Source: Alligator mississippiensis (Eukaryota; Chordata; Crocodylia; Alligatoridae). Taken from it: DNA of 64,000 nucleotides. The stretch spans positions 30,330,338 through 30,394,337 of the forward strand of contig NC_081836.1 in assembly GCF_030867095.1 (NCBI RefSeq). The letters run 5' to 3'. A program made the position numbers and the translations under genes. The notes beneath the pieces were generated by a model, which saw only the letters and a list, made by a program, of their open reading frames with translations, was not told where the DNA came from and made no database searches. The first letter of the stretch is position 1; the number at the start of each line of letters is the position of its first letter. This document shows, in pieces, positions 1 through 12,049 of the stretch.

Positions 1-868
1 TAGCAACAGCTGAGTATACTCAGTCTCAAGAGCTTCATCTTGCACAGTAGGGTGGGGAAGGATACAGCTCTTTGTAAGGAATTACTGGGGTTTGTTTTGG
101 AGAACAAGCTGTGCAAGAGCAAAGAGGTAATGCTAAGCCTCATGGTTAATTTTGGTGAGGAGGTAAGAGCCTGGAACAGCCCCTCATTCCTGAAAGTACT
201 AGAAACAAACCAACAGCACAACTCTGTGCTCCTTCCTGTGACAAAAGCGAGAAGCTGAGTCATCTCATTTCCTTACTTGACCCAAATGACATGAAAATCT
301 GTAATGTTCAGAGCCTGATTCACTTAACACCAGTACTAGAATAGTCATGATATGGCCAGATCAACTGCAGGTAAATGACTCCACCTGGAGAATCAGAAGC
401 TTTTTTCCGCCTCCTTTCATTTAGTTGTATTAATTTATGGCAAATTTGCTAGCAGTGGTCTAACATTTTTTACCACATGCCTAAGAAGTATCCAGTTATC
501 TAGTTCTCCAGTTAACAGGTTCTCAGCACAGAAACTATAGGCAGTACCGTATTTTCTCACTTAAGAAATGTATCTTTTCCCCCAAAAAACAGCTACTGGA
601 ATCAGGAGTGTATAGTATATGTGAGAAATAAAGTAAGAGCAGTTTGTGCCGCTCCTGGTGAAACTGACAGTAAAATCTACAGCAATCCACGAAGAGCAGA
701 ACAACCAGCAGGTTCAATTCTCCAGCTACTGCTACTCAGTTACTTACTACAAGTAAAGATCTTTTTTTCCTTGATTCTGCCTTTCAAAAACAAGGTGCAT
801 AATGTATGTGGGGAAATGAGGTATTTCTAATGCTCCAGCTGACAGAATTGGGTGCTGACAGATCTGCA
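1..868. other. No gene recognised
   Basis: Unique-looking, moderately AT-rich sequence. No open frame resembles a protein I know, and no repeat boundary is evident. Confidence 0.5.
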
Positions 869-869
869 G

Positions 870-1284
870 GCCCCCAATGGCACTTTCCATAAAGTGTCAT
901 GATTTAGAGTGTCCCCCCTCCCGCAACCCTGTTGGGTCAGGGAGGGGGATCAAGCCTGCCTGCAGGAGCCCGAGAAGCCTGCCTGAGCCAAGGAGCCGTC
1001 TCTTTCCCCCACCCCATCGCCAGCTCCGGGGCTGTCTGCAGGAAGGGAAGGGGGAGGGGGGTAGGGTGGGGTGGGGTGGGGTGGGGTGGTGAACTACTGG
1101 CTCAGGTTCACCCGGCTTGAGCTGGGGGTGTGGGGGCTGGAGAGGGTGGCAAGGCAGGGAGGCTCCAATCCAGCTGTCCCCACTCCAGCTCAAGCCAGAC
1201 AAACACCAGCCAGCAACTTGCTTCCCCTCTCCCATCCTTTCCTGCAGACAGCATAGGGGGCAGTGCTGGGCTGCATCAGCCTAG
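870..1284 (+). repeat. GC-rich interspersed repeat with terminal hairpin (copy A)
   Basis: One end carries an imperfect hairpin (arms 877-886 and 891-900, loop 4 nt). The interior is GC-rich. The other end reads GCTGCATCAGCCTAG at about 1270-1284. The same hairpin, the same CTGTCTGCAG interior motif and the same end recur inverted at 25,620-26,021, so this is one repeat family with two copies here. The superfamily is unknown: I found neither clear terminal inverted repeats nor a target duplication. Confidence 0.6.
1061..1090. repeat. (GTGGG)n simple repeat
   Basis: About six units of GGGGT/GTGGG inside repeat copy A. The G-rich strand could form a G-quadruplex. Confidence 0.8.
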
Positions 1285-1744
1285 TTCCAATCACGACCAC
1301 ACAACAAATGAATCCTAGGGAACACAAATGTCCTAAGGTTCTCCAAAGTGGAACGTCTTCATTTGCTACCTCATTAGATGAGGGTTATTTTGTTGCATGA
1401 TTGGCCCCTTTTAAAGCACTCTCCAACCATGCACATGTATCATGGCATGGCTGTGGACCACCTTCAGGGGGCCGATCCTGCAACAAATGTAACTTCTGTC
1501 TGTGCCCAGAGTGCTGTGAGGATACATTTACTCGCAGCAAATGATTTAAGCCACTAGGCATCTCTAAACAGAATCTGGTTTTCGGTATCTTTGGAAGACA
1601 AAACCTGAACTCAAGCTGTGTGGAAACCTGCTGGTAGTTTTCTTTAAGACAGGCCCCAGTTTTGTGTATAATGATAGGCATTACACTTTCACTTGAGTTC
1701 CCAGCTATTGCCTCTTTCTCTTTACACTATCCTCCTAGATACAG

Positions 1745-3680
1745 AGCATCTTTATAACCACAAGAAAGATAGATAATGGGTGGATGGGAACCTTTTCAAT
1801 CTGTCCCGCCTCTGTACCAAAACCAAAGTTACTTTGACTTTGATTATGGAACTTCAGTATGTCAATGATTGTGCTGTCGTTGCACATAGAGGAAGACCTG
1901 CAAACAGACGTTAACTGCTTCTCTCAAGCATACCAGTGCCTGGGACTGACCCTTAAAATCAGAAAAATAAAGGTATGTCACTAGCCTGCTCTGGGCCAAT
2001 CAACTCCCGTGGCAAAGGTCCTCAATGATGGACAGGAACTAGAGAATGTTGAACACTGCATATATTGGCAACCATCTCTCAAAGAAGGTCAACATTGACA
2101 AGGAGATCCAGTATAGGACCCAATATGTCAGTTTTGCTTTTGGAAGACTGAACCATCCCTGTTCAAAAATCATAACATCAGGACTCAAACAAAACTCCTG
2201 CTATGTAAGGATCTGGTAATCCCAACTCTTCTCTATGGCTGTGAAGCTTGGGTGACCTACAGGGACCACCTGAAAAGCCTGGAATGCCATCACCAACACT
2301 ACCTCCACAAGATCCTTGGCATAAAGTGGGAGGATCATTGCACAAATGCCAGTGTCCTCACCAACACTAACACCACCACTATGGAAGTATTAACTTTTCA
2401 ACATCAGTTGAGGTGGACAGAGCACTGTGTGCGCATGCCTGATGTACTGCTATACTTCCAAATCAGCCAAGGACAAAGGACATATGGGAGGCCAAAGAAA
2501 ATGCTTCAAGGACAACCTCAAGGAGAACATTAAGAAGTGTGGTATTGACACCACAAATTGGGAAAAACTAACTCAGGACAGGGTTACGTGGCAATGCCTT
2601 GTGAGAGAAGGTACATCTTACTAGGCCTGTGCAAAGGGGCTAGTATTCGCTTTGGATTCAGCCAATTTGGGGGACAGTAATTCGATTTAGTGATTCAAAT
2701 CACTGTCCTGAATTGATTCGACCAAATCTGATTTGGAGATTCGGCTGCTGCCAAATCAGCCAAATCTCCGAATCACACAGGCCCCATCCCCTACCTGCTC
2801 TCAATGGCTGCCCCGCCCACCCCAGCTCCTGGCTCTTTGGAAAAAAAAGCCCTGACTCACTGGGTGCTGCCCGGCAGGGGGGCGATGCCTGCTGCCCCGC
2901 CCTTCCCCATGCTGCATGGGAGGCTCTGCCACAAGCCCCCCTGACCCCCGCCCACTCTCCCAGCCCCCCCGCCCCCCCATGGCTGCCCTGCCTGCCCCAG
3001 CTCCGGCCCTTTAAAAAAAAAAGCCCCAATTCACGGAATCAGGAGGGGGGGGGAAGAGGGGAGCGGTCCCCACTGCCCTCGGCCATGAGCCCCCAGAAGC
3101 CCAGAGGTTGCTGCAGGAGCCAGTGAGACGGGGCGGGGGGGTTGTTTTTTTCTTCTTAAAGGGCTGGGAGCTGGGGTACCCATGGTCCCCTTTCACCTCC
3201 TCCAGCCCCCCTCCCACAGCCCTTACTTACCAGCATGGAGTTTGGGTCCAGCTCCCTGCTGGAACAGGTGGGGACTGCCCAAACCACTGAAACGCTCAGA
3301 AATCTTTTCCAAATGGATTCGGACATTTTAATTGGTCTCCTGATTTGATTTGGATTTGGAGATTTGACCACCGAATTGTGCCAAAACTCCTCCAAATCGA
3401 ATTAGCTCCTGAAGCTTCTCACAGTCCTACATCTTACTTTGAGAAAAGCTGTCTTAGCCCAGAGGCAGAAAAATGACAGAAATGGAATGAAAGGTAAAAC
3501 AATAGAGAAATCCATGGTCTGACCCTCCCTTTAACCACCACCTGTGGCATTTGCCAGAGTCTGTGGCTCTAGGATCAGTCTTCTTAGCCATCAGTGGACT
3601 CATTTACAACCCTTTACTTGATCTGTGGGAGTGATCTTCCTCAATCATGAGGGCTTGCAGATGATGAAGATGATGGGATA
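1745..3680 (+). mobile_element. Degraded non-LTR retrotransposon (LINE), split
   Basis: Broken reading frames match the C-terminal half of a LINE reverse transcriptase. Near 1784-1835 is a stretch like DGNLFNLSRLCTKTKV. YVNDCAVVAH at about 1857 stands where the catalytic YADD box should be. LLYGCEAWVTYRDHLKSLE follows at about 2230-2283, then HQLRWTEHCVRMPD at about 2402 and KKCGIDTTNWEKL at about 2533. Coding similarity resumes after a hAT insertion (SYFEKSCLSPEAEK at about 3433), then come a degraded Cys/His finger-like stretch (SHQWTH at about 3586) and a GATGAAGATGATG tail. The frames carry several stops and shifts, and the YADD box is YVND, so the copy is dead. It is clearly not CR1. I could not settle the clade; RTE-like is my best guess. 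Confidence 0.75.
2622..3429. mobile_element. Non-autonomous hAT element inserted in the LINE
   Basis: It begins TAGGCCTGTG and ends CACAGTCCTA, which are terminal inverted repeats with one mismatch. They extend inward as related GCTA-TTCG-TTTGGA blocks. A perfect 8-bp direct repeat CATCTTAC flanks it (2614-2621 and 3430-3437), the hallmark of hAT insertion. The interior is GC-rich with no transposase. LINE coding similarity continues directly across the insertion, so the hAT is the younger of the two. Confidence 0.88.
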
Positions 3681-3734
3681 CAGAGTTTCTAGATTCTCTT
3701 GCATGTTTCAGACACCTCTCCCTCTATGAAAAGC

Positions 3735-4938
3735 AGGGATCTGGGTTTTCCGTTTGCCACACAGAAATGTGGATTTTGTCCTTTAAAGGAGAAAAACCTG
3801 GGAAATGGCGGGTTTCCTTTTGCAGGCTGGCAGAGTCCCACCCTGCAAGGGGTTGATAGGGGCTGGGAAGAGTGGGACACAAGGGGCGCCATGTGGCATC
3901 CAGGAAGTGGGATGGAGAGCAGCTCCCATAGCTCCCTCCAAGTAAGTCGGGGGGGGCAGGGAGGGGCACAGGCAGTGCAGTGTAGGGGCACAAGCAATGC
4001 GTGGAGGGCGCATGTGCTCCCCCAAGCTTTCTGCACCTGTAGTGGGGCATAGGGTACAGGACTGTAGCCTGGCCAGGCCAACTCTGGCCAGGGAACTGCT
4101 ACAACAGCCCAGTGGGCATGACCTGGCATGGGAGGGAGTGCCACTCTGCCATGCCTGCCAAGGTGAGGCATGGTAGCAGCAGCACAGAGTTGTGCCCCCA
4201 CTGCTACTGGGTGGGCAGGGTGTGCCTCATCTTGGTGGCCATGGCCACACACTGCTCTCTCCTGCACCAGGTCCTCCTACTTGGTCACAGAGGTGGCTCT
4301 TCCCCAGAGCTGCTCCAGCCTAGCTTCAGCCCCACACCCTGCTATAGGTGCAGTAATCAGGTTGGGGGCATGTGCCCCCCTCCCTTCCCCTACACATCAC
4401 CTGTGCCCACACCTACCCATTTCCCCACATACCCACCCCCTTCCTCACACACTACAGGACGGGGGTGGGGGGGCAGCAGGTTGGGAGCGAGGGGCACTAG
4501 CAGGGCTGGGAGGGCTGTGGGTTGGGAATGAGGGGCAACGGTTCGGGCAGGGGCAGGGGACTGGAATATCAGGGCTGCTCAGCACCTCAAAGCAGTGGGT
4601 GGGGACAGCTGCAGCTGGACCAGCATCCTGATGAGCAAAGGGGGCAGGGGGATCTCTGATTTTTCATGACAAATAACCCAACATCAAATGCCAAAATATA
4701 TAAGTATTTAGAATTTATTTTATTATAATGACTGAGGTACTGGTAGGCTTCCAAGCTGCTTTAAAATTGTAAATATAGCAATAAAACATTGAGTTCAAAT
4801 GATACCTATATATATGGTGGTGTTTCATTTTAATAATCGAAAAACAAGGATTTTGGAGTTTTTAATCTGTGTTGGGTTTCTGTAAAAATGGAAATCAGAG
4901 AATTTGGGATTTTTAAACAGAGGAAGCTAGGATCCCTG
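3735..4938. mobile_element. Possible hAT-like element
   Basis: CAGGGATC near 3735 and its inverse GATCCCTG near 4931 could be hAT-type ends. AT-rich arms sit next to both ends and a GC-rich core lies between. No target duplication was found. The long open frames inside arise from skewed composition and do not look like proteins. Confidence 0.3.
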
Positions 4939-4939
4939 G

Positions 4940-7850
4940 TGGTAAGGGAAGCTATGAACTATGCCATTGTTACTGATCTCTTATTCCAAAAGTACAAATG
5001 CTTTTATGACGTCCTGCAGAGGGGGGAGCATCTCCAGCACTTGAGTGCTGTGTAGGGTAACATCACAACTTCACTGATACCTGAACCTTGGAGATGTCAG
5101 CATGCACTAGACAGTGGTACTTGCTGCATCTGAAGGATGCAAGCTAGCACTCCACTCCCCAGTTCAATACGGCTATGATGTTGCTCTCCCTACCTTAAGC
5201 TTCCAAGGTTTCCAGTCCAGTTTCACTACTTCCTACACCCATATTGTGCAATCAACTTTGTGCTTGTGCCTCTACCTCTTCACTTCACTTGTCCTGATGC
5301 TGCCATAACTTGGCTCCTGGTCTATTTGCACATGAATACATTTGGCACCCACCATACACCCCAGGTCAGGTTTGCTATTCATTATAACTGTTCATGTGAC
5401 AGATGCTGAGGCTGGAGAACGGCCGAGATGGGGACGTGACAGGCTTGCTGCTGCAGCACAGGGCTGGGACAGGATCCAGATGATGAGATTCTGCAGGGAG
5501 GTGAAAGGTTTCTCTCTTCCTCCAATAAGCATGGAGGGAAGAGCCAGTGGAGGTCCTGACCCAGCCCTACCACTCAAGGATCAAGACAGAGTGGGGCAGT
5601 TGGCTGCCCTGGCCCTGCTCTGTCTTCTGACAGCCAGGTCATGAGACACATGTTGTGATTGTCAGGACCTACTTATTGAACAGACAGCCCAACATGAGCA
5701 CTGAATGCTGCATCCTGGAGATGGCTGTAGACTGTTACAATAGCTCCAATAAAGTGCTCCTGGCTGAGAGAAGCAGCTACATGTCTCGAGGAGGGAGAAG
5801 ATTCAGTAGGACAGCAAGCTGCTTTTAGACTGTGCTGGGGCTGGTCAGGCCAGAGAGAAGACCCCAGGCCATCACATGGTATTGACTGATGATTTTATGT
5901 GATAAAGGAATGTGGCAGAGGAACACCGAGAAGACAATACTTCAGTCACTAAAGACTCCCTAGATTTTCTAAAGGTCATTTTCAGAATCCAGTCCTGGAC
6001 TAAGATCATGGAAGAGGAAGGAAAAACTCAGCCTTTCCCCCGTCCTATAAGCTCTACCTGAGGTCCAAGGGATGATATCAAGAGGGGTCCCTGTCAAGCT
6101 CCACAGTTGGCAGTTCCTGCCAGGCCAGCATGCACACAGCACCTGCCCTGCCTCAGTTCCCCACCATTCTTCTAAGTGTTTAGAACCCCTTAGACTCAAC
6201 TCACAACATTGTTGAGGCCTATAACACTAACAACATAACACAACAGTGACCAGGATGATACAGTCTCTGCAGTAAGAATGTGGTCAGGGCACAGGGCAGA
6301 AAACGGAGCAGCAGGTAGGGTAGGGGAAGAGAATTGGAGGGGCACTCAGGAAGAGTGTAGGGCTATTTTGTGGCATACTTGCAAAAAAGATTGGTCCCCA
6401 TTTCTTTGCTGAATGCACTGGGCATAGCTTTCTTGCTATGGCATGACATGTGTTGTCTCTAGCAATGTTAACTAACAGACTGCAAGGTTTTCTTGTGAAG
6501 AGCAGGATGTCAGCCATAATTCACCAAAGGGTGTGTGCAATATTGTGGCTCTTCAGGTAACAGTGACTGGTCCTGGGACCCTTGTGTCATGGAGTGCTCC
6601 TGGCTTCCAGTTTCCAGCATCCCAGGATCAGGCTCTAATAACAGAAGCTTAGCCTATGCTGTGCCTCATGACCTGTTCTCTCCTGTGTATATGACAATAG
6701 CTTCACCCACCAGCTACATGAAACTGCCAGGTGCTCTAATCCCTTTCTATTCCTCACCTTCATCTCCCTCTCTCCTCACATCTGTTCATACCAGTTTCTC
6801 CATTCAACTAATAAATGATAGCATTTCATCACTTATGTGCGCAGGAGCAACTCAAACGTTCATCGCCTTTGTCCCACCTCTCCATCCATCCACTTAACCA
6901 TCACTTCAATCAGCTGTGTTTGAGAATTAAGCCATCCATCCATCCCTAGTCCCCTCCAACTCCTCCTCCCCTACAGCCACTCAAACCCATCAACACAGAC
7001 AAGAGCGCAGCCACGAGACAGCAGTGCCATTCCCTCCTCACTGGGCAATGAATTTGCATGCATGAATATAAAACATCTCTCTGCATCTGAGGGGAATTAT
7101 GCAGCTTGTTGATAAGAAGCTGAGTGACAAAACATTCATTTGCTCATGTTAACCATATGCAGCCACTTTTCTTCTAATTCATTGCTCCTGACACCTTTGG
7201 AAATGATGTCATTTTCTGAAATTAGATTCCACTACAGAGAAATAGGGGCATATGTGACCTTCTACTTTTCAAAGCAGTCAGCGATGAACAATCCCCCACC
7301 CCTCCCCCCATATCTCACAGAAAAGATGAGCAGGTAATAAAAGCAGATTCCATCACATACTTCAAATATCCCTGTGTAGCCGTACACTCATATGTAGATC
7401 CACATGCACTCACACTGGCAAATGAAAATCAAGAGAAAACTGTTTGCAAGACATGCACATATCCATATGCGATGCACATGTGCCCATGCACACGCATTCA
7501 TGCACTCATTTCCATTTTCACAGAAAGAGAAGTGTGTATTGGTGTGAATATCAATACCAATGTAACTTTGCCTACATGTCTGTATGCACAAAACCATACA
7601 CTCATGTTCACAAAACACACATTTAAGGGCTGGGCCAGAAATAGTCATTGTGGCTTGTGGCAAAGTTTTGGAAGTTATTCCCATCCTGATAGTGGGTGAG
7701 TGGGGAGGGAGGTCCAAATTCTGAATTTTGTTTATTCTTGTTGTAGGTATGTTTCATTTTATCTTTTTACTTTATAATGTACTGAATTAACTTAAAATTC
7801 AAAACAAAAAATAATTTCAGATGGGAAAACTCTGCTTCCCACAGGTCCCT
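4940..7850. other. Intergenic, nothing recognised
   Basis: No conserved coding potential was seen. Short CATC-rich stretches lie at about 6885-6945, and CA/ATGCAC-rich runs at about 7450-7620. Confidence 0.5.
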
Positions 7851-7854
7851 CTTA

Positions 7855-7935
7855 GCATCTGATGAATTAAGCTGCTGCTTATGAAAGCTTATGTATCTCT
7901 TATTTAGTTAGTTCATAAGGTGCAAATGTAACTTG
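7855..7935 (+). ncRNA. Hammerhead-ribozyme-like motif in an old repeat
   Basis: The invariant box CTGATGA (7859-7865) is followed by a hairpin (TAAGC/GCTTA, loop TGCT) and then GAAA (7883-7886). GCAT just before the box pairs with ATGT (7891-7894), one pair being G-U, to close stem I. The AAGCTT between is self-complementary, leaving only a minimal stem III as in dimeric hammerheads of retroelements. Tail sequence to about 7935 (TTAGTTAGTTCATAAGGTGC) resembles a common turtle and crocodilian repeat that ends the same way. Hammerheads are known in Penelope-like elements and amniote introns. Whether this copy cleaves is unknown. Confidence 0.5.
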
Positions 7936-8364
7936 ATTTCTACCAAACTGGACATTTCCCCTTTGTGAATGTTGCAACAGGATGCTTTGTTAGTTTCACC
8001 TCTTCCAAATATTTTGAGCCTTGAGAAATTCATTGAAACAAAACCCTTCCCATGTGAAGGGCTTTGGTTCTGATGAATCAATGATTGTTGACAAAATATT
8101 CACATGAAAAGCTTCCTAATTACCTTCACTGCACACTCTGCAACAGAAGTCCCACCTGCCTCTACACTCCCCCTCCAGAGGCCCGAAAGCAGAAACACAG
8201 GTCTGATAACCACACACACGCACATTACAGAGGTGTAAACTACAACCCTTTAGTTAAAAAAAAACAACTAAATGTTACCTTACAGGATGTTACCTATTGG
8301 CGTTTGATCCATGCTTTTGCTGCCTTCTTTTGACTAGCTGATGGATCTGTCAATTGACTAATGC

Positions 8365-8699
8365 CAGGGGTGCTCAACCCCTGGCCTGCAGGACAGATCT
8401 TGCCCGTGGGGCTCCTCACAAGGGCAGAAGTTGTGAGGCACCAACGATCGGATCCATGGGGAGCCCCAAGCCCTGCACGCTGGGTAATGTGCCCGATGGG
8501 TGAGGGTGGCACCAGGCCTGAGGGTCCAATCCTGGTGCGGGCGATCTGGGAGGGGCAGCGCCAGGTCTGATACCAGCAGTTGGGGTAGAGGGGTGCCAGG
8601 CCCCAAGGTCTGATCCTGGCATGTGAGGCTTGATCTGGCCAGTGGACTGGCCCCAAGCCACTCATCTGGTCTGCAGGACCAAAAGCTTGAGCACCACTG
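8365..8699. mobile_element. hAT-Charlie-like MITE
   Basis: Terminal inverted repeats CAGGGGTGCTCAA and TTGAGCACCACTG bound a 335-bp GC-rich sequence without transposase. The 8-bp flanks (ACTAATGC and ACTCAGGA) agree at five positions, which fits an old, decayed target duplication. Confidence 0.7.
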
Positions 8700-8701
8700 A
8701 C

Positions 8702-10138
8702 TCAGGACATTTCCCAGCATCACCTAAAGCTGTCTTTTTCTTACACTTTTAAAGGGCTTTGGCTTCTCAGCTAGCTGGTAGGGGGTGTATGCAGAGCTGC
8801 ATGCTGGAAGGGTCTGTTTGCTTATTTCACTCACCAAAGCCACTTGAAGTGATCACTCTGAGCCCTGCCAGGTTAAGTCTGCACGTCTCCTTACCCACAG
8901 CAGGCCAAGGACCATCGTGTAGCCGAGAGCCACTGCAAGACAAAAGCAAGTTGTGGATTTCACAAGTACTAGACTTCATGAATCAGCTCAAGACAATGAG
9001 GGGGAAAAGTTTTCCTTGTTTAGTTCTCTGTAAGTCAACGACCAGCTCATGAGACAGTGCATCAAATGCAGCTTCCAGAAGCAGCCGATTTTCAGTCCCT
9101 TTCTCCAAGCATGGATAATTATCTAAAAACCAAAACAGTCCACACCCTAACCTCACCAGCTTTTCAGGTCCTGACCCATGGCTGTATGCAAGTCTCCCTC
9201 CTGAATGAAATGCTTATAAGCTTTTTATTTATCACTAGCTGACCTGAGGGCATCAGCTGGGAGGCAGGGAATTAAACATAGCTCACTCTGTCAGTCCTCT
9301 TCAGGTGTGGGATATTTTTGAACCACTCCTGCCTTTTCTCTTCCATCTCTGCTTGCTCTGTCAGCACCCTGGCACACTGTAGGTGCTCCCATAGTATAGA
9401 TAATAAATAACCCTGACAGCTGTCTGTGGCAGACAGTAGGAATGATGTGCATGACTGTGGTAACTATCGAACATGCTGTAGACTACAGAAGGGCCAGCTG
9501 GTCCCCCATTCTCTGCTCCTGCCATAAGCTATGTAATCATCAAAATGGGTGTTCAGAGCTCTGCCTCCATGCCAGGTATTTCACACCCCACCAAACATCT
9601 GGGGGGATTAATGTTACCAGATGAGGCTAGCTGCGTGTAGTGGTGCCAGTCCTGCTGAGGAAGTCCAAGGCTTCCAATCAAGAGCTTCCATGAGGCCTGC
9701 ACAGCAACACCGGGGGGTGGGGATCAGGAGGGGGCAAGATCCGTTGTCCTTAAGGACATGAGGCTCACAGGGCGGGATGCACTCATTGACAAGGACTCTG
9801 CCTTCACTTTGGCAGGGGCATGTCTCTGGACCCTGGTTCCAGAATCCAGACTCCTTGTTCCCAATGTACCTTGGGCCTTGCTCTCAGGATCAGCACAAAT
9901 CCAGTCTGCACTGTCCATATACATCATTATTTACGTTGGGTTAAACAGCATCCAGAAAATAGAAACACTCTTGTAACATCCTATAAATGCTTCCAGCAGC
10001 CCCTCCAGGGGCAAGTACACAACCCACACCCCTAATGCCATATGCAGAGCCCTTACACCTGCCCTGCAGCCTCTTTGGGTCACCAACAGCACTGCTGGTG
10101 ACATTAGGCCGACCGGCTGCTGGAGTTTTAACCACTTC
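8702..10138. other. Intergenic, nothing recognised
   Basis: No coding similarity and no repeat boundary could be supported. Confidence 0.45.
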
Positions 10139-10139
10139 A

Positions 10140-10455
10140 AGTGCCCGTAGACATGTGATTAATTGAGCCTGCTGGAGTGTGCTAATTAGCATGCTCCAGC
10201 AGCCTCTGCGTCTTGTGTATCAGTGTCCCAGCGCTTCAAAATGGCGGCAGGAGTGCTTTAACTAAAGCTTGCTCAACAAGCTTTAGTTAAATGTGCCCCC
10301 ACTGCCATTTTGAAGTGCTGGGACACTGATACCTGAGAAGCTGTGGGCGCTTTAGTTAGAGATCAGAATCTCATATATTTAATTTGTTTGCTTGAACTCT
10401 TGGAGCCACTCTAATTAAAGTGCTCCTCTTACCCCCAGAGCACATCTCTCCCTGT
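10140..10455 (-). mobile_element. Palindromic MITE (copy 1)
   Basis: A large inverted repeat is centred near 10,272, with arms of roughly 55 bases reading GTATCAGTGTCCCAGCG and its inverse. Flanking blocks ATTAATTGAG and CTCTAATTAAAG match, in inverse order, those of the copy at 37,528-37,835. It is therefore a dispersed non-autonomous DNA transposon. Superfamily not determined. Confidence 0.7.
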
Positions 10456-10456
10456 T

Positions 10457-11930
10457 ATAAGGAGGTTCTAGATGCCACATTCTGGTTTCCATCAGCCTCA
10501 ACACTGCTGCTCACTGCAACTGGGGTCATGGTTGCTCAGGGTTTCACAGGATCACTCCCAGGAGCCAGATCCTGCTGGGCTAATCCTGTGGCACTACCCA
10601 GGAACAAGTATGAGTGATAAATTCAAGCCCTTGGCTGTCTCCAGTAGAAGGCTGGGGGTGGGCATAGAGAGAGAAAGGCAGCTCTCATGCACTTCCTATC
10701 ATCTTGAAAGCCAGTACCCATCTGTAGCAAGCACTATAAAGCACATATGTTCCATCTTGTGTTATTTCTGCCATTAATTAAAGACTGAGAAGGAGCATTG
10801 CTCTGCCAGGGAGAGAGCTTGTCAGGGCAGAGGAGCGGGATGGCCGACATGCAGCAGGCTGAATTCATGAATGTTTCAGGAGTGTCATCGTTTTGCAGAG
10901 GAGGCTAATGAGTTATTTTCTTCCTTGACCATACTGGGGGGATTTATGGGAGACATTTACAGCATGGGGTCTTGGAAATGGGGTAAGTGGGGGCTGCACA
11001 ACTTGTGTACCACAGAGAATAATGCAGGAGAACAAGGATCTCAGGGGCTATGAGGTGAGGCTTTGGGTGTAGAAGCCGGGGGGGGGGGGGGGGGGGGGGG
11101 GGGGGAAAGGTTGGGGATGCCAAGATAAATTATCTGTATGTAGTTCAGCCAACTTTTGCAATAGCTTCTCCCACTGGAAAGGCTGCAAGTGCTCTCTTCT
11201 GAAACATCTTGATTGATCTGTACTGTGATCAATGTCTCAGACGGCAAATCAAACCTAAGCTGCTCTCAATAGCCTGCAGATGGGCTGTCCAAGCCAAGCA
11301 CAACAATGCAGCATTCTCATTTAGTGGTATCTAATTAGTGATGCTGAATTTACAGGGAAGGATCAGAGAAGGATTCATCCTGGGGCTCCCTCTGAGCAGC
11401 ATGGTCTTTAAGGTGGTGCCCTAGTGCCAGGGTTGATAGACCCCAGCTGCTGAGGCCATGCTTATAGGGCATGCACTTCCCACCCCTTGAGTGTCAGCAA
11501 GATCCACACCAGCACCAGCAGCCCCCTCCCAGGCACATTTGTACAGATCCAGTGTAACTGGCTCTGTGTGCTTGTACAGCCAGATCCAGGGGCTGTAGAG
11601 CAAACTTAAACCAAGGTGCCCTTTGCACTTGTTTGCTTGATCTCACTGCTCATGACCCAACCAAGGTGCAGACAGAATATAGTGGAGAAAGGCACAGGAT
11701 CTGCCTCTGCATGACCACTGATGTTTCTTCTGACTGAATTGCCCCCTTTTTGGCTTCATTGCCTGTTCTTGTTAACTGTACTGTGGTTGCAATAACACCA
11801 GGCATCCCATCAGCATGCAGACAGCTAACATGCTGTTACCACCCTGGTCAGCTTATTACTCAGCAATGAGATCTGGATGGGCCACAGATCCCATCTTATC
11901 TGGCATCCTCTCTAGCCCTCAAAGGCCAAA
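10457..11930. other. Intergenic, nothing recognised
   Basis: Apart from a poly-G run, no gene or repeat was recognised. Confidence 0.45.
11078..11105. repeat. Poly-G tract, 28 nt
   Basis: Uninterrupted G run preceded by AGAAGCC. It is the longest of three G runs of 20 or more in the window. Confidence 0.95.
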
Positions 11931-12045
11931 TCACAGTGCCTCAGTTTTCCTTTGTCTAAACAGGGACAGTAATAATGTGTTGCTGATGCATTCAAAAGAC
12001 TTGGTAGACATTTGTAAAGCATTTCTGGAGGTAGGAAGGCTGGTT
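11930..12045 (-). repeat. MIR-type SINE remnant
   Basis: GTGCCTCAGTTTTCC, a diverged CATCTGTAAAATGGG-like stretch and TTTGTAAAGCATTT follow the order of the MIR consensus as I remember it. Heavily diverged, hence old. Confidence 0.55.
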
Positions 12046-12049
12046 CTCA

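Noticed and set aside
2160-2630. Open frame of 93 codons (MTYRDHLKSLE...) as a possible host gene
   Set aside because: It is the C-terminal part of a LINE reverse transcriptase and is flanked by further degraded LINE sequence.
3689-4267. 192-codon open frame on the minus strand
   Set aside because: It lies inside a GC-rich possible hAT element, and overlapping frames on both strands are equally long. Composition artefact.
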